Notes: a model not told the origin generated them from the letters alone. A stretch of DNA of 64,000 nt from Lumbricus terrestris (GCA_949752735.1 OX457037.1:68005811-68069810), one strand, 5' to 3'; numbered from the stretch's first letter, positions 1-11,394 are shown. Numbers and translations: made by a program.

Positions 1-519
1 TTTTTATGACAAAGAAAGCAGAGAAACGGGACTTGGGCGAAACAGAAGAGATAGACTGGCGCCAATACGTGACGTATTTGAATCGTGGGTAGCCACACTC
101 TTACAGAGTTTCATGACATATGAAAACGTCACTGTGGATGAACAGCTTGTGGGCTTCAGAGGTCATTGTCCCTTTCGACAGTACATGAAATCAAAAAATT
201 ATTGGATATTTTGCAATATTGCTTTTCATCTGTAGGCCTTACACTAATCAGTGTTACAATTGTGTTGTACAGAAAACTTTCAAATAGTCGTGCTGTAAAA
301 GTATACATTTTTCGACATGATGCCTTGACGCCATGTCATGACGTCATATGACGTAATAAATTGTCTTAGAATTTACTTGAATAAAACTACTTTGTCTGTG
401 CTCCAATTATTTATAATATTATATGATTCGATTGATTCAAATACATCGAGAATACATTGGGGTGCATTTGCACCCCCGAGACCTTGAGTGTAGGCCAAGG
501 TAGCGAAACCTTCTGAGGG
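1..519 (+). mobile_element. piggyBac-like transposon, 3' part with transposase remnant
   Basis: Bases 8 to about 208 translate without a stop into a piggyBac DDE transposase segment: a stretch reading LAPIRDVFESW, then TVDEQLVGFRGHCPF and RQYMKSK, the usual surroundings of the first catalytic Asp. The reading frame then degenerates. The element ends in GAGGG directly followed by TTAA at 520-523, the canonical piggyBac terminus and target site. The 5' part is outside the window or deleted. It lies in the intron downstream of gene B exon 8, antisense to the host gene. It is probably an internally deleted, inactive copy. Confidence 0.75.
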
Positions 520-582
520 TTAATAGATGGGCAACATATCTACCCAATTATTTACCCATATTTACCCAACATATTTACTTAC

Positions 583-706
583 CTGCTAACATAAACATTG
601 TCGTTGTTTTTCCTGCTCCGTTATGCCCCACTAGAGCGGTTATGTTGCCTTCATACATGTCGAGATTAAGGTCGTTAACTGCTGGCTTCGACTTCGGTCC
701 AAATTT
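583..706 (-). CDS. ABCA gene B exon 8 (NBD1 Walker A)
   Basis: Acceptor TATAG before 706, donor GTAAG after 583. Encodes [15 protein letters not shown] and the P-loop GHNGAGKTT. It is 124 nt, one codon shorter than exon 8 of gene A. Confidence 0.9.
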
Positions 707-3700
707 CTATACATGAATGAATTATGTGGTACTAGACGGTAATAATTATAGTCTACGAGTTATAATGTTTAATGAAATCCAATAAAATTTGATCACTTCT
801 AAGACGCTGATATCATAATGCACAAGCCATAATGTTTGTCTAGCAGACCAAGCTCCGATTTATCTTAGGGAACTTTGCTTCCCAGCGTTGTGCATTCCAG
901 ACCTTAGATTCCTTTGCTCTGCCTCGCATGGTGACCTGGTTGTCCCAATGGCTCGAACCTCCACAGTGCTGCATAGAAACGTCGCTATGGTCGGTCCGTC
1001 TTTCTGGAATAAGTTATTTATTAGTCTCCGTAATGAACTTCTTTGTCTTTCTTTGCCCCTTTTTCGCAAGCGTTTGAAAACCATTCTCGTTGATTGTGGT
1101 TTGGTGTCAGGTCGGGAGCGCCTCTGAGGAGTTTCTCTTTGAAGTGGAGCTATATAAATTTACAATAACGATTACATCCACACTAGCGCATACACACACA
1201 CACACGCACGCACGCACAGTCGCACAATAATATGTTCCTATGGTATGCCTTTCGTGCAAGATATTAATTTCATGTAGGAAATGACCGTTTAAATGTAGCA
1301 TAAGACTTTATGCTTTTGTCGTAATGCAGAAGTAGTCAGACATACACGTTGACTAATGACTCAGACTTGTTGGTCGTCAAAGATGATTTTTCGTGCGTCA
1401 AATTTCTTCTTCGTTTGTGCCTTGGTTGCGCGTGAATTTGGCATTGTCTTATTTTATTTATTACCATGCCATTTGTGACTTGATCCGGAGGGTAGACTTA
1501 CTGAAGTGTTGTTGATTCTTTAATCAACAGATTAGGGTTATTTTTTTCTGACAATTTACGATGTAGGTAGGCCCTATGGTTGGGTGACCGATAAACACTC
1601 CTCACGTTTTGATATAGGGGCCTACTAACCTGCAGGTGAAACTGGGATGTTAGTCATAGGAGTATACCATCTGGGTTACCATGAGTACGGGACCACAGTA
1701 TAATCGTATTATAGTATTATGCTCAATTGCTCATTGCTCAATTGCTCAACGCCAACGACCAAGGTGGTCTGGGAACTCCCAAGGGCGGATACAGAAATTT
1801 TCGAAGGGGTAGGTAAAAGTTTGGGTCTTGCGACAGGGAAAAAATTTCGTCTTGGTCAACGAAAAATCTGATGACTTTTTTAGTCATTTATCGAATTCCC
1901 AACAAGAAGCTTCCATTTTATCCACCAAAATAATTGACCAACTTTTTTAGACCCTGCACGCATCTCGTGTACGGACCTCGGGGGGCGTGGGGAGGTCTAC
2001 GAAACTGCTCATGGGGGGCTCATCAACTTTCCGAGCCAGAATAGCTGGTGAAAAATAAATAAATTTCTAAATGGAGGCCATGGCTGGATTGCCTCCTCTG
2101 GATTCACGCCTGGGAACTCCGAACATGATGTCATCTCTACATCGCAATCCTTTAGTTGAGTCCCATGTATACGCCCATGTCGGAAGTCTGTCGCTGGTCA
2201 CCACTTTGATATAGTAGTATATGCATCGTTCTCGATGACATCCAATATAATATCCAATATCATATCCAATATCATATCCAGTATCATATCCAATATCATA
2301 TCCAATATCATATCCAATATCATATCCAATATCATATAGGTTCACTGCTTAATCTAGGCGAAAGTCCTGCCCCCCATCACCCACTCCCTGGAAAAAAACT
2401 TTGAGCTCCTTGTTAACCTGGTGGGGTAATATTTTCCCTCCAGAAAAATTGTATGCGTGGAATCCCCTCCCCCCCAGAAAACCGGAGAGGTCGTTTTCGC
2501 ATGCAGTTATATTGCCAAATCTGTCTGGTTTGGATAAATAGGAAGGAAAGACTTAAAAGGTCATCAGATATCAAAGCAAAGAAATGAGTGTGTTTTTCTG
2601 AAATTGTCAAAGAAACAATAAAAAGGATAATCAGATTTTAAAGTCTAGAATTTACTATCTTTTCTGGAAATGTTTGGTAAAAGACTAAAAAAGATGGTCG
2701 TTAGAAAAAAGAAATGGTGAAAAGTTCCTCGATGGCTGTCTCAGATGCTGCCACCCGCCCGCCCAACCAATCCGCCCAAAACGGCCATTCCTCAGAAACC
2801 TGAATTTCCCCCCCCCCTCAAAGCAGTGGGACTAGATGCTACGGTAGACTAGAGAAATCTGATTAGTGTTATCCAGAACTAACAATTAACAAAGTCTAAA
2901 TTAAAATCACACTCATGGATATTGTTGTCACTTTGAATTTGTCCGAGTGCATTTTAGCATATATGATACTTTATTATGAATGGCAACCGTTGGTTTCTAG
3001 ATGATAAGCTCACTTAGGCCTACATTATTTTATCGTCCTGGCAGTATTGATCGGTTGTTGGTCAAACCTTAGTCAGTCCTCTGATCTGAATCCCTGCTTT
3101 AGCATTCAGCAATGGAATTTCGAAGTAAGGTCTTCTGTCTTCTGGAACCAGCGTCATAAAATCTTCAACCGATAACTTCATCTTATTTTCCTTTCTTCCC
3201 GTCCAATACTCCTTCTGTAGACGGACAAATACCAGAATTCGACACTCCTGATTCTCACCAATAGTTATTCGAACATGAGAATGCTCTAAATGTAGTTATA
3301 AACAAAATAATGGCAAGGATCATATGCTACGCATTTCGTATAAGCGTACCAAACAAATCGCAACTTACACGAAACATGACTATAATTACGAGTTACACTA
3401 AGCGAATGCTAGCGCACTATATGGTCATTATCTCTGTGGCAAATCCTATGCAAGGTGAATGCATGTGACACTAGAGTGGCCAAATTTCACATTCCACCTT
3501 CCTCTACCCTTTCGTCGTCGTCTCCACATTCCCTCCTCCTTTTTCTACTTTTTTGTATCCTCTCCTTCTATCACGTCGGATTTAACTGTCGGAAGCCATA
3601 CGAGATGCGCATCACGTACTGCTGCTGATTTTACCAACGCCACCTGCGGATTGGAAGACTCGGTCGACCATAATTATGTAGGCCTATACTTGATTAGATC

Positions 3701-6700
3701 TAAAAATTAACTATAGTTCTGCCTGTAAGAAAATCACCAACATACTTATACCGACCAAGAATGGAAAATAGAACGGTTGCGGAGTTCCGAGTTCGCTGGG
3801 TATCACAGCATCCAAATACCAGGTAAATATCGCATAGATGACTGTATCGACCAACAGCATGACCATAACGTGCGTCATCGTATGACCGTCTTCAGAAGAC
3901 CAAATTGTGCTCCAGTTCAAGCCAATGCCTAGACAAATACAAGCAGCCATTGCAGTCACAAAGTTTCAACAACCAAGTCCGTACTTACATCCTTTGGACT
4001 ACTCTTACGGACAACCCTTTTTGGGGCAGCGCAGCGCTCGCGAATAGGCTGGTGCCCGAACTCAGCTTTCGAGTAGCGCTTTGGAAGTTTGATGATTACG
4101 ATTATGATTACGATCACGAAGTTCATGGCTCATGTAGCATGGTCGTCTACTTTAAGTCCTGCATGTCATCGCCAGTAACCCAGAGAAGATTAACATCACG
4201 AGAACAGGGAAATGGCAGGAAATGAAGAGCGTCGTGATCGAAGACAGGGCAATCGACATGGCGGACGATTTCTGTTATCTCAGCAGCACGCTAGCAGCAA
4301 ACGGCAACTGCGATAAGGAGATAAGGATAAGTATTGGAAAAATAACAACGACCTTCGGGATATAGGAGGTGTGGATGCAGCCAGTGGCGTAGCCGGGAAT
4401 TTATAATGCGGGGGGTTATGGCCGGATGCCATTCCTGACACCAACCCAACAGTATTAGCCTACAGTTAAAAAATTAAATAATAAAAGGGAATAAAGTACC
4501 AAAGGGAAAAACAATTGTCACTACAAACAATCGTTTTGTTTTTCTTATTTAAGTGGATAAATAACCTTTTTAAAAACTTTCTCTTAAGTCAATGGGGGGG
4601 TTAATCCACTAAAACCCCACTTATCTGCGCCACTGTCACACACCTGTTTTCTTATCGAATAGGACTATTATATAATCACAAACAATGTAAATGCAATGTA
4701 TTAAAATATTGTTGACTCATAGCTTTGGCGTTTACAGTAAACATCAGTATTCGTTATCATGATTGACGTACCGAGTGCTTCATACTCATATATCTTCATG
4801 AATCCGTATCCCATGGCCACGTTGAAGTCGAGCGATAGTCCTATCTTCTGCGCAAGGGTCATATCTTTGTAGGACCTCCTCAGAAGCAAAAATGGCACGA
4901 ACGACAGGATATATAGTATACCACCGACAGCCGATCCGTGACTAGCTGTGAAAGAATGAGTATTAAGGTAATGAAAGAGCGAACAGATGTGAGTGAGTTT
5001 GAAGAGTATTGAACAATTCAGCGCTACTCAGTTAGTTTACTCTAGTCATGGCACACATAATATGAGAAAACCTGTCCAAAACCATAATGGTGGCGGAATT
5101 TTTCTTTTTTTCACTCCACCCTAGTGAAGAGTCTATGTGAACTTTTATATAATGCAAATTTGTGAACAACAGAAAGCGGTGAGCAACATTAGGCCTACTA
5201 GCGGAAATTTGGCAATAGACCTATCATGCAGCACTGACTTTTATATCGAAAGTTTTAATTTTCAAAAGCATGACTCTCAGTCATACTCAAGGCTATCATG
5301 CGCCATTAATAGACTGTGCCAAAAATTCATCTGAAATAATTATTCTACTCATTGCATAATTAAACAGTTTGACCGCTTTTCAACAGGGCTGAGGCGTGTC
5401 AAATGTACGAGGGCTGCGATTCAAATTTTCGAGATTCCGTATGATCTTTACCAAGCCTCCATTTGACGTGCTTTAGAATAGCAGCATTGATATCATTACC
5501 TTTGGATAGCAGAGTAGAAATAGCGAAGCAGAATGTGATGATGGATATGGAGTAGAGTAGGAGGAAGACGAATGTGACGGTGGGTGAGCTGTTGACGAAC
5601 ACTGGTCCTTTACTTGTGAACGGAGCGTGGAGCATAATCGTCAGTATGACTATACAGATGAGCATAAGCAGCAGATACTTGACGAACCATGATGACCAGT
5701 ACAGCCAGTTACGCATCCCCATCAGCTTCATCAAATCCTGTGCATGATGTTTACATAATTATGATCAAATATTTAGATATACCTGAACGTTTAGAGCGTT
5801 ATCATAGGAGTGCGTAAAATGAAAGGGCTGGTGATATCAGCGTCTGGAGAATTCATCGATCGAATTAATCGCATAAAGAATACTGATTATTAGCAATAGA
5901 AACAAGTCAAACAACGAGCCTACGACGTGTCAAATTGATAAAACTGCAATGACACTTTCATGTGAATGTACATTGTAGGCTACATGTAGATCTGTCGATG
6001 ACAAAGCTGACCTTTGAGGGGGTTAGCTCATATGTTGTTCCTCAGTCTTACATTACCGCATAGATCTGTTTTGCAGTCGAATTGTTCTATTTTTATATAT
6101 AGGACGTATATAATTTAAATGTCTGAAATGTTTGATTTCTTGTGGATATATTTAACCATGTCTGCCAGTTTTTGCTATGGTAAAGAATTACCATGCAGAA
6201 ATGCAACATTTATCCTCTCTGCATTTAAGGTAAATTTTGGAAGTAGCCTACCCAATTAAAACCATAGGACCTGTCGAACTCCTTATTGTTGACAATTCCA
6301 GCGAAACCAGCCTCTACATGTCTAGGGACATTACTATGCAAACTCAAGCTGATTAAGGATCTTGCAAAGTCTAGCACATCTCAAGAAAGTCTTGCTGACT
6401 TTATTCTTTCATTCTTTAACTCAGTGGCGTAGACAAGGGGGTCACTGTTAAACCCACAATTGGCTCAAGAAAAAGTTTTTAAAAGGCTAATTATGCACTT
6501 AAAAAAGAAAAACAAAACAATTGTTTGTAGTAACAATTGCTCTCTTCCCTTTCCTTTCTTACTTTATTACCTTTTTATTATTTAATTTATTTACTGTAAT
6601 TCTGCTGGGTTGGTGTCAGAAAGGGCATCCGGACATAACTCCCATCATAAATTCCTGGCGACGCCACTGCTCTCGCTCATTCGGGGGTTTTTCATGCTGA

Positions 6701-9700
6701 GCAATGAGTCAAACATCGCCATAATAATCTTGATACCATCATAGGAAATTTGTTCAAGGCCATAACATCTTTACCGCAATCAACAAACGTCCATTCGACA
6801 GACAAGCGTAGGGCAAATTCACCAGCACACACAAAATGCACCTTTCTAAAGTAAATAAACCCGTCTATTGTGTTTAAAAGAAAAAAAAGTGAGCTCACTC
6901 TTTGAAATTAATTAAATTCCGATTAGGACCTGCTTGCGACACAAATCGAAACGCTATCATAGCTATTATTATAGTTAACATTAACTGCTAGTGAATGTGC
7001 CAGGCCCGGCCTTATGCTTGAGGACCCGTTGCTACCTTTGGCCCGCAGACCCTAAGGCCGGGCCTGAATGTACCTTGAATTTGTTTTCCTTCTCCAGCAC
7101 AATTTCCTCACAGATCGTTGGTGGAATAACGAGAAGATCGATTAAAACGAAGAAAGACAAGACGCTCCCAAGAAGATCAATAATTGAATCTGAATTGTAC
7201 GGAGGAAACGGATATCGCTTCAGTAGAGTCGTTATGTTCATCGTTGTTGGGTCGAAACTCTGGTTCACTTCGGCGATTAGACTCAGATCAACAGCCATTT
7301 GAATCGCCAGAAAACCCTCTTCTTTATAAACTACAACGTAAGCTTATGTATCAACTATTCAATTGCCACTTGCTGTGCTGATTGTTGGTTATCATTATGA
7401 GTTCTGCTCATGCTTCTGCCGGAACTCTTACAACCACCGTTGCATCTACTACAACTACTTTTAATCCTACTGCTAGTATATCGGCAACTTCTTTACTGTA
7501 TAATTAGGTCGAAGAACGTGGAGACTGTAATCCATTCACTTTGACTGATCGCATACAATCCTTTTGCAAGATCTTATTATTGAGAGCAAAGCCATTTATA
7601 TTATTCATCTGGCCCTGTTTGTGGATATCTATATTCGTGAAATTATTAGGATCGGTAATTACCTATAATTGGACGATTTTGTGGAGATCTCAGTCTAAAT
7701 GTATTTTCTCCCTTATCATTAAAGAGAAATAAAATGAAAGCCTGAATAAAACTGTTTTTTTCAGCAGCAGATGAAACCATAAGCTTATACGCTGAGGTAG
7801 AACACGCAGTCACCCCACTTCTTACCTGGTCGTATATCATTCCTCGGTTGGTTAGAATATAGGAGAGGGAACGTGGCGTTGGTATTCCATTTGACCTTCA
7901 CTCTTTCGTCTGACCTCGATGAACTTCTGTCTGACCTCAGACGTATCTTGTAGGAGATTTTCTTCGGAAGATTTTCCGAATCTTTTGAAAAGTCGAAGAC
8001 GATTGCACCAAAAATGCCTTCGTTTCTCATCACATAGTATTCCAACGATGTTTCAGATGCAAAGCCCAGATCTACGACAAAGAGAGATGAAGAGAAATTT
8101 AAGTTTTTCACCTTTTAGAAACATCCTTGAGGTCATTTTCATGCACAAAAGACCGGACCCATATGGGCTCTTCACAGCAGAACAACTCCCACACATGCTT
8201 CCGATATGGGCTCCATACGTGCGTCCGATATGGGCTCCATACGTGCCTCCGATATGGGCTCCATACGTGCCTCCGATATGGGCTCCACACGCGCCTCCGA
8301 TATGGGCTCCACACGTGCGTTCGATATGGGCTCCATACGTGCGTCCGATATGGGCTCCATACGTGCGTCCGATATGGGCTCCATACGTGTGTCCAATATG
8401 GGCTCCATACGTGCGTCCGATATGGTCTCCATACGTGCGTCCGATATGGGCTCCATACGTGCGTCCGATATGGGCTCCATACGTGCTTCCGATAAGGGCT
8501 CCATACGTGCTTGTCGGAACGACAAAGTAGCCTACGACATTGATGCTAAGCCTACGGGTTTAGCCTATTAAGTACAGACCAATGGCTGGTGGCGAAAGAC
8601 ACCAATGAGTTAATAGTCTAAGGATATGCCACACGCTGATACTTTTATATCACTAATAATTTTATATTCTATCATCCGATACCATATCATGCATGCACTC
8701 ATGTACGGTAATGTCTTTCAGTTATCTTACTATCAGATTGCTGTTTTCTGTAGCCTAAAGTTTCTAAACCTTATATATAATCGGTTTAAACCATCTGATA
8801 CGAGGTGGGGCATGGCACGTCACAGCTAGCCTACGTTACGTTTCTACGGAAAACGTGGTGCCAGCTCGACTATTTTTGTGTAGGCTATCTGAGTGAACGT
8901 GCACTATACGCGACAATTTCAGGTAGGCCTACCGTAGTTTTTAGCGCACATTTTAAAATTTTACGGCATATTAAAGTGAAATTATAATTTCTCGTGCACT
9001 TGCTTTTTTCTATTGAAGATCAGAACACAGGTCATATTTGATTTCAATCCAACGACTACAATTGTATCATACATCATAAAGAAGCAGAGAAAATGTTAAC
9101 TAATTCTTGTTTGAGTTATGCTCCCAGCATCGACTCAGATTCTGGTGACAGAAAACTACACTGAGCAACTTTATAATTATAGCAGCCCCAAAACGCGCAG
9201 TGTATAAAGCAAGTGAGTGTGCCTGGAACATGCAAATATTCACAGTTTGGATTTCAGAGCAGACAGTTAAGTATGATGGCTGGAAACATTAGGGCCTATA
9301 GCCTAGATTTTCACTTAGAATTTTTGTTGTTCCTGCCTTTGGCAGCCTAAAGCTGTGAACGAGATCTGAAAACTGCACGTGCTAAGTACAAGTAGGCTAT
9401 AGGCCTAGATATTGCATTTGTTGACCTGTGAGCGATTCCAATAATGATCGAAAACAATATTTTATTCGTATTAACCAGTTTAGCTGATATCACTATTTGA
9501 AAACTATGGTTAGCTCGTAAGATTATTGATGTTATGTAAGTTAGTTGACATGGAAACTTGCAAGTTAAAAACATGTAGACTATTGGCCAAGTATTGGGGT
9601 ATATCATAGTCCACCTCACCACAAACGTTCCAGTCCTTCACCTCACTTTCAAAGGGTCAATTGTGCTATAGTCTGACATTTAATTGTGCTATAGAATGAT

Positions 9701-10220
9701 ATCTCGAAACTATAAACAAAGAGTGGACTCTGGGTCATTTTCGCCGGCAGTACCAAGTCAAGTCATTCGTTTCTACCGTCAGTTCAACCTTAAACGGAGC
9801 AGCACACCTCGCGCATATTGGCCTATAACCCAGAATATTGCACAATTAATTGACATCGTTTTTATGCGTAAATTGAACACACGGTACATGGATACTGAAT
9901 ATTCCGTACCTGGTGAATACTTCACTCCCATGAGGTTCGACGCTCTATTCACAATTCTCGCAACGAGGGTCGTGTTGGGAGTGTAGGCGAGGATCAATTT
10001 CTCTGGTGGATCTCGCAGGTCGTGCGTCAGGTTCGTGGTAACAACGAAGCTGTTGTACCTTGTTACTCTTGGGACGAACCGGATATCGGATTCTTTTCGC
10101 ATCTTGATGATCGGCAGAGTCAAAATGATTGGAAATAAAATGACGAAGAACGTTTCGGCGGCCTTCTTCTGCTCGAGCAACCACGTCTTCCAGAGCAGCA
10201 TCCAGAACTGTCTCCAGATC
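583..10220 (-). CDS. ABCA3-like: ABCA3-like ABC transporter, gene B (5' eight exons, partial)
   Basis: Second of two tandem ABCA-family genes in the window. ABCA proteins are full-length ABC exporters (two transmembrane domains, two nucleotide-binding domains) that flip or export lipids at plasma or organelle membranes. Eight exons are visible: 9910-10220, 7826-8071, 7074-7342, 5500-5737, 4772-4945, 3756-3928, 3068-3214 and 583-706. They cover the N-terminal membrane helix, the large lumenal loop, the TMD1 helices (for example [12 protein letters not shown]) and NBD1 up to Walker A (GHNGAGKTT). All joins keep frame, and exon lengths equal those of gene A except for exons 3, 6 and 8, which differ by 6, 9 and 3 nt (whole codons). 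The start codon must lie in a short upstream exon I could not identify; an internal ATG at about 10201 is the alternative. The 3' half is beyond base 1. No disabling change is seen, so it is probably functional. Confidence 0.85.
888..1150 (+). mobile_element. LINE 3' fragment (reverse-transcriptase C-terminus and tail)
   Basis: The 79-codon open frame contains the pattern typical of the last part of jockey/CR1-type polymerases (ARTS...GPSFWNKL...FRKRLKT). It is followed by GAGCGCCTCTGAGG and GCTATATAAAT, a tail also found at 46402, 30116 and 63500. Truncated and dead. Confidence 0.6.
1191..1218. repeat. CA/CGCA microsatellite
   Basis: Runs of ACACACAC followed by GCACGCACGCAC. Confidence 0.85.
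2239..2336. repeat. 12-bp minisatellite
   Basis: About eight copies of ATATCCAATATC with single-base variants (one CAGTATC copy). The unit is nearly an inverted repeat of itself (GATAT/ATATC). Confidence 0.85.
3068..3214 (-). CDS. ABCA gene B exon 7
   Basis: Acceptor CTACAG, donor GTTTGA, 147 nt, identical in length to gene A exon 7. Encodes KEYWTGRKE...[17 protein letters not shown]...GIQIRGLTK, the segment linking TMD1 to NBD1. Confidence 0.9.
3215..3755 (-). other. Intron of gene B, no features seen
   Basis: 541 bp between exons 7 and 6. An 83-codon open frame on the plus strand has no recognisable content and no paralogous counterpart, so I treat it as chance. Confidence 0.5.
3756..3928 (-). 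CDS. ABCA gene B exon 6
   Basis: Acceptor CCTAG, donor GTCGGT. Encodes [12 protein letters not shown]...[18 protein letters not shown] and SELGTPQPF, the last helix of TMD1. 173 nt, three codons shorter than in gene A. Confidence 0.88.
4222..4380 (+). mobile_element. LINE reverse-transcriptase fragment
   Basis: Translates to [20 protein letters not shown] then [20 protein letters not shown] and a terminal TTFGI, the well-known conserved segment near the C-terminus of LINE polymerases. It ends in a stop; only this fragment remains. It lies antisense in gene B intron 5 and abuts the MITE at 4382. Confidence 0.75.
4382..4635. mobile_element. hAT-type MITE (CAGTGGCGTAG family), copy 1
   Basis: Begins CAGTGGCGTAGCCGGGAATT and ends TCTGCGCCACTG, with inverted termini. 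Related copies are at 6422 and 51122. No clean target duplication is seen at this copy. Confidence 0.7.
4772..4945 (-). CDS. ABCA gene B exon 5
   Basis: Acceptor TTTCACAG, donor GTACGTC, 174 nt as in gene A. Encodes [20 protein letters not shown] and continues to [12 protein letters not shown]...YEYEALG. Phases 1 and 1. Confidence 0.9.
4946..5499 (-). other. Intron of gene B, nothing recognised
   Basis: 554 bp between exons 5 and 4. A/T-rich, no repeat or coding signal recognised. Confidence 0.5.
5500..5737 (-). CDS. ABCA gene B exon 4
   Basis: Acceptor GCACAG, donor GTAATG, 238 nt as in gene A. Encodes [20 protein letters not shown] then hydrophobic helices and [20 protein letters not shown] of TMD1. 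Confidence 0.92.
6422..6669. mobile_element. hAT-type MITE (CAGTGGCGTAG family), copy 2
   Basis: Begins CAGTGGCGTAGACAAGGGGG and ends GGCGACGCCACTG. The interior is largely the reverse complement of the copy at 4382 (for example the shared GTTGGTGTCAG and its complement), so it is inserted in the opposite orientation. Confidence 0.7.
7001..7066. mobile_element. 66-bp hAT-like mini-element at a splice donor
   Basis: Terminal inverted repeats CAGGCCCGGCCTTA / TAAGGCCGGGCCTG enclose only about 38 bp. The flanks AATGTGCC and AATGTACC look like an 8-bp duplication with one mismatch. The right-hand copy contains the exon 3 donor site (reverse complement GGTACATT). Confidence 0.7.
7074..7342 (-). 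CDS. ABCA gene B exon 3
   Basis: Acceptor ACATAAG (weaker than average), donor GTACAT. Encodes [20 protein letters not shown] and continues to [15 protein letters not shown] and the helix before [11 protein letters not shown]. 269 nt, two codons shorter than gene A exon 3. Confidence 0.85.
7343..7825 (-). other. Intron of gene B, nothing recognised
   Basis: 483 bp between exons 3 and 2, with a few blocks still alignable to the matching gene A intron (for example around 7600-7680) and an extra unrelated segment at about 7345-7560. Confidence 0.5.
7826..8071 (-). CDS. ABCA gene B exon 2
   Basis: Acceptor TCGTAG, donor GTAAGA, 246 nt as in gene A. Encodes [13 protein letters not shown]...[20 protein letters not shown] and [13 protein letters not shown], part of the large lumenal loop. 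Confidence 0.92.
8072..9909 (-). other. Intron of gene B with 24-bp minisatellite
   Basis: 1.8 kb between exons 2 and 1. Apart from the minisatellite it is A/T-rich with many AGGCCT palindromes. No coding signal. Confidence 0.55.
8203..8515. repeat. 24-bp minisatellite, about 13 copies
   Basis: Unit GATATGGGCTCCATACGTGC plus GTCC, 24 bp, with scattered substitutions. Because 24 is divisible by 3, long open frames appear in several frames on both strands (for example MGSIRASD repeats). The corresponding gene A intron (about 62035-62130) has similar unrepeated sequence (ATATGGACTCC), so the expansion is specific to gene B. Confidence 0.95.
9910..10220 (-). CDS. ABCA gene B exon 1 in window
   Basis: Acceptor CTATAG, donor GTACGG, 311 nt as in gene A. 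Encodes [18 protein letters not shown], a hydrophobic helix, then [20 protein letters not shown] and NLMGVKYSP. The first base completes a codon begun in an upstream exon. Confidence 0.88.
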
Positions 10221-10983
10221 CTATAGTAACATTATTTATATATTTATTTATTTCTCGCATTTGCCATAGCTCCCTTCAATTTCACTACCCAGAGGCACTT
10301 CCGACTACAGCGCGGACACTGCACTGTAGTGCGCTTCGGTGCCAGTTTGGGACCCGGTGAAGTCAGGCTGAGGAGACATCACGGTGGTACGGTAGTACTC
10401 TGTGATAGTGGTGGACCGGTGATCGTGTGATGACCCAGGAGTAGAATCAGGACAGAAAAGTCGGTATTCTTAACAACATTGTTTATGTCCAAGAGCTCAG
10501 TTTTTGCAACGCGTTAATTTGATAACGCAAGGTTTTTACTGCCAGATCCTACAGGAGCGCGTGGTGCTCCGATCTCTCTCCAATAATGCTGCTGGCTGTT
10601 CTTGTCCACACCTTTGCATCACGTGTAGACTGGATCGCAAACCTTCTCAAACCAACAAATCTTCGATTTTCTAAATCACCCAATCTTCAGTTCAGTTTCA
10701 AGAAAATAGCGAATAGGCTATAAGCTTAGTGTCCAAAGTTAAGAGTTTAGACTTCGTCTAGAATGTCCATTCAAGTGTTCTCTTCCAAGTGGCAATCCCA
10801 ACAGCCCTTGATATATCTCCAGCCACCGTCAATATTCAATCAATCAATCAATCAATCAATCAGTCAGTCAGTCAGCCAACCAACCAATCAATCAATCAAT
10901 CAACTGGTTCATTTTGTAACCAAATTAAGAAAGTCAGGTTTAAATGTCATTTCAGCTCTTTTTCAAAAAGGAGTCCCTTAAGG
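10221..10983 (-). other. Upstream of gene B exon 1
   Basis: Should contain the intron and the short first coding exon of gene B, if these were not separated from it by the Polinton. I cannot identify that exon. Contains a TCAA-type microsatellite at 10836-10903. Confidence 0.4.
10836..10903. repeat. CAAT/CAGT/CAAC tetranucleotide microsatellite
   Basis: Consecutive CAAT, CAGT, CCAA and CAAT units. Confidence 0.9.
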
Positions 10984-10989
10984 GTTAAA
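10984..10989. repeat. Polinton target-site duplication, left
   Basis: GTTAAA, perfectly repeated at 27722-27727. Confidence 0.95.
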
Positions 10990-11331
10990 AGTAGATAGAT
11001 TAAGACTATTCTGGAACATTAACCCATAACCATGCTTCAAAAATTCGTCGACCCATAACCATGCTTCAAAAATTCGTCGACCCATAACCATGGTTCAAAA
11101 ATGTGTCGACCCATAACCATGGTTCAAAAAATTTGCTGACTCATCAAAAAATGTGTCGACCCATAACCCTGGTTCAAAAAAATTAGGGAATTTCCGCTAG
11201 TTTCGATCCGTCATACACAAACCTAATCCCTGGTTCAAAAAATAACCACCCCAGCACGCGCCAATGACTCATCATGCGGGGAATTCCCAGTAGTTTCGAT
11301 GATGAGTCATAGGGCGGCTGGGAATTACCAC
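10990..11331. repeat. Polinton left terminal inverted repeat
   Basis: Matches the reverse complement of 27490-27721 over the outer 80 bp and again over the inner block GGGAATTCCCAGTAGTTTCG. It contains about five tandem copies of a roughly 29-bp unit (CCCATAACCATGCTTCAAAA with a GTCGA spacer), more than the right end has, so the two repeats differ in length by about 110 bp. Confidence 0.9.
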
Positions 11332-11375
11332 GGTATCGATGAGTCACTCGATCATAATATTTTTTTTCTCTTGTG

Positions 11376-11384
11376 TATATAAAA
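11376..11384 (+). promoter_or_regulatory. TATA box of PolB
   Basis: TATATAAAA ends 10 bp before the PolB ATG, just inside the left inverted repeat. It differs from most other genes of the element, in which the motif runs into the ATG. Confidence 0.55.
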
Positions 11385-11394
11385 TAACTGAAAA

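Larger units (their letters stand above)
707..3067 (-). other. Intron of gene B with LINE remnant and simple repeats
   Basis: 2.4 kb between exons 8 and 7. It holds a LINE 3' fragment (888-1150), a CA/CGCA tract (1191-1218) and a 12-bp minisatellite (2239-2336). The stretch 1780-2060 has low-complexity A/G-rich sequence resembling a degraded repeat. Nothing coding is seen. Confidence 0.7.
5738..7073 (-). other. Intron of gene B with two MITEs
   Basis: 1.3 kb between exons 4 and 3. It contains the MITE at 6422-6669 and the very short hAT-like element at 7001-7066, which touches the exon 3 donor. The rest is A/T-rich and unrecognised. Confidence 0.6.

Noticed and set aside
888..1127. Host exon candidate
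   Set aside because: The pattern is that of a LINE polymerase end, with no splice sites fitting gene B phases.
7919..8571. Open frames of 117-203 codons in several frames
   Set aside because: Product of a 24-bp minisatellite within a gene B intron; unit length divisible by three keeps frames open.
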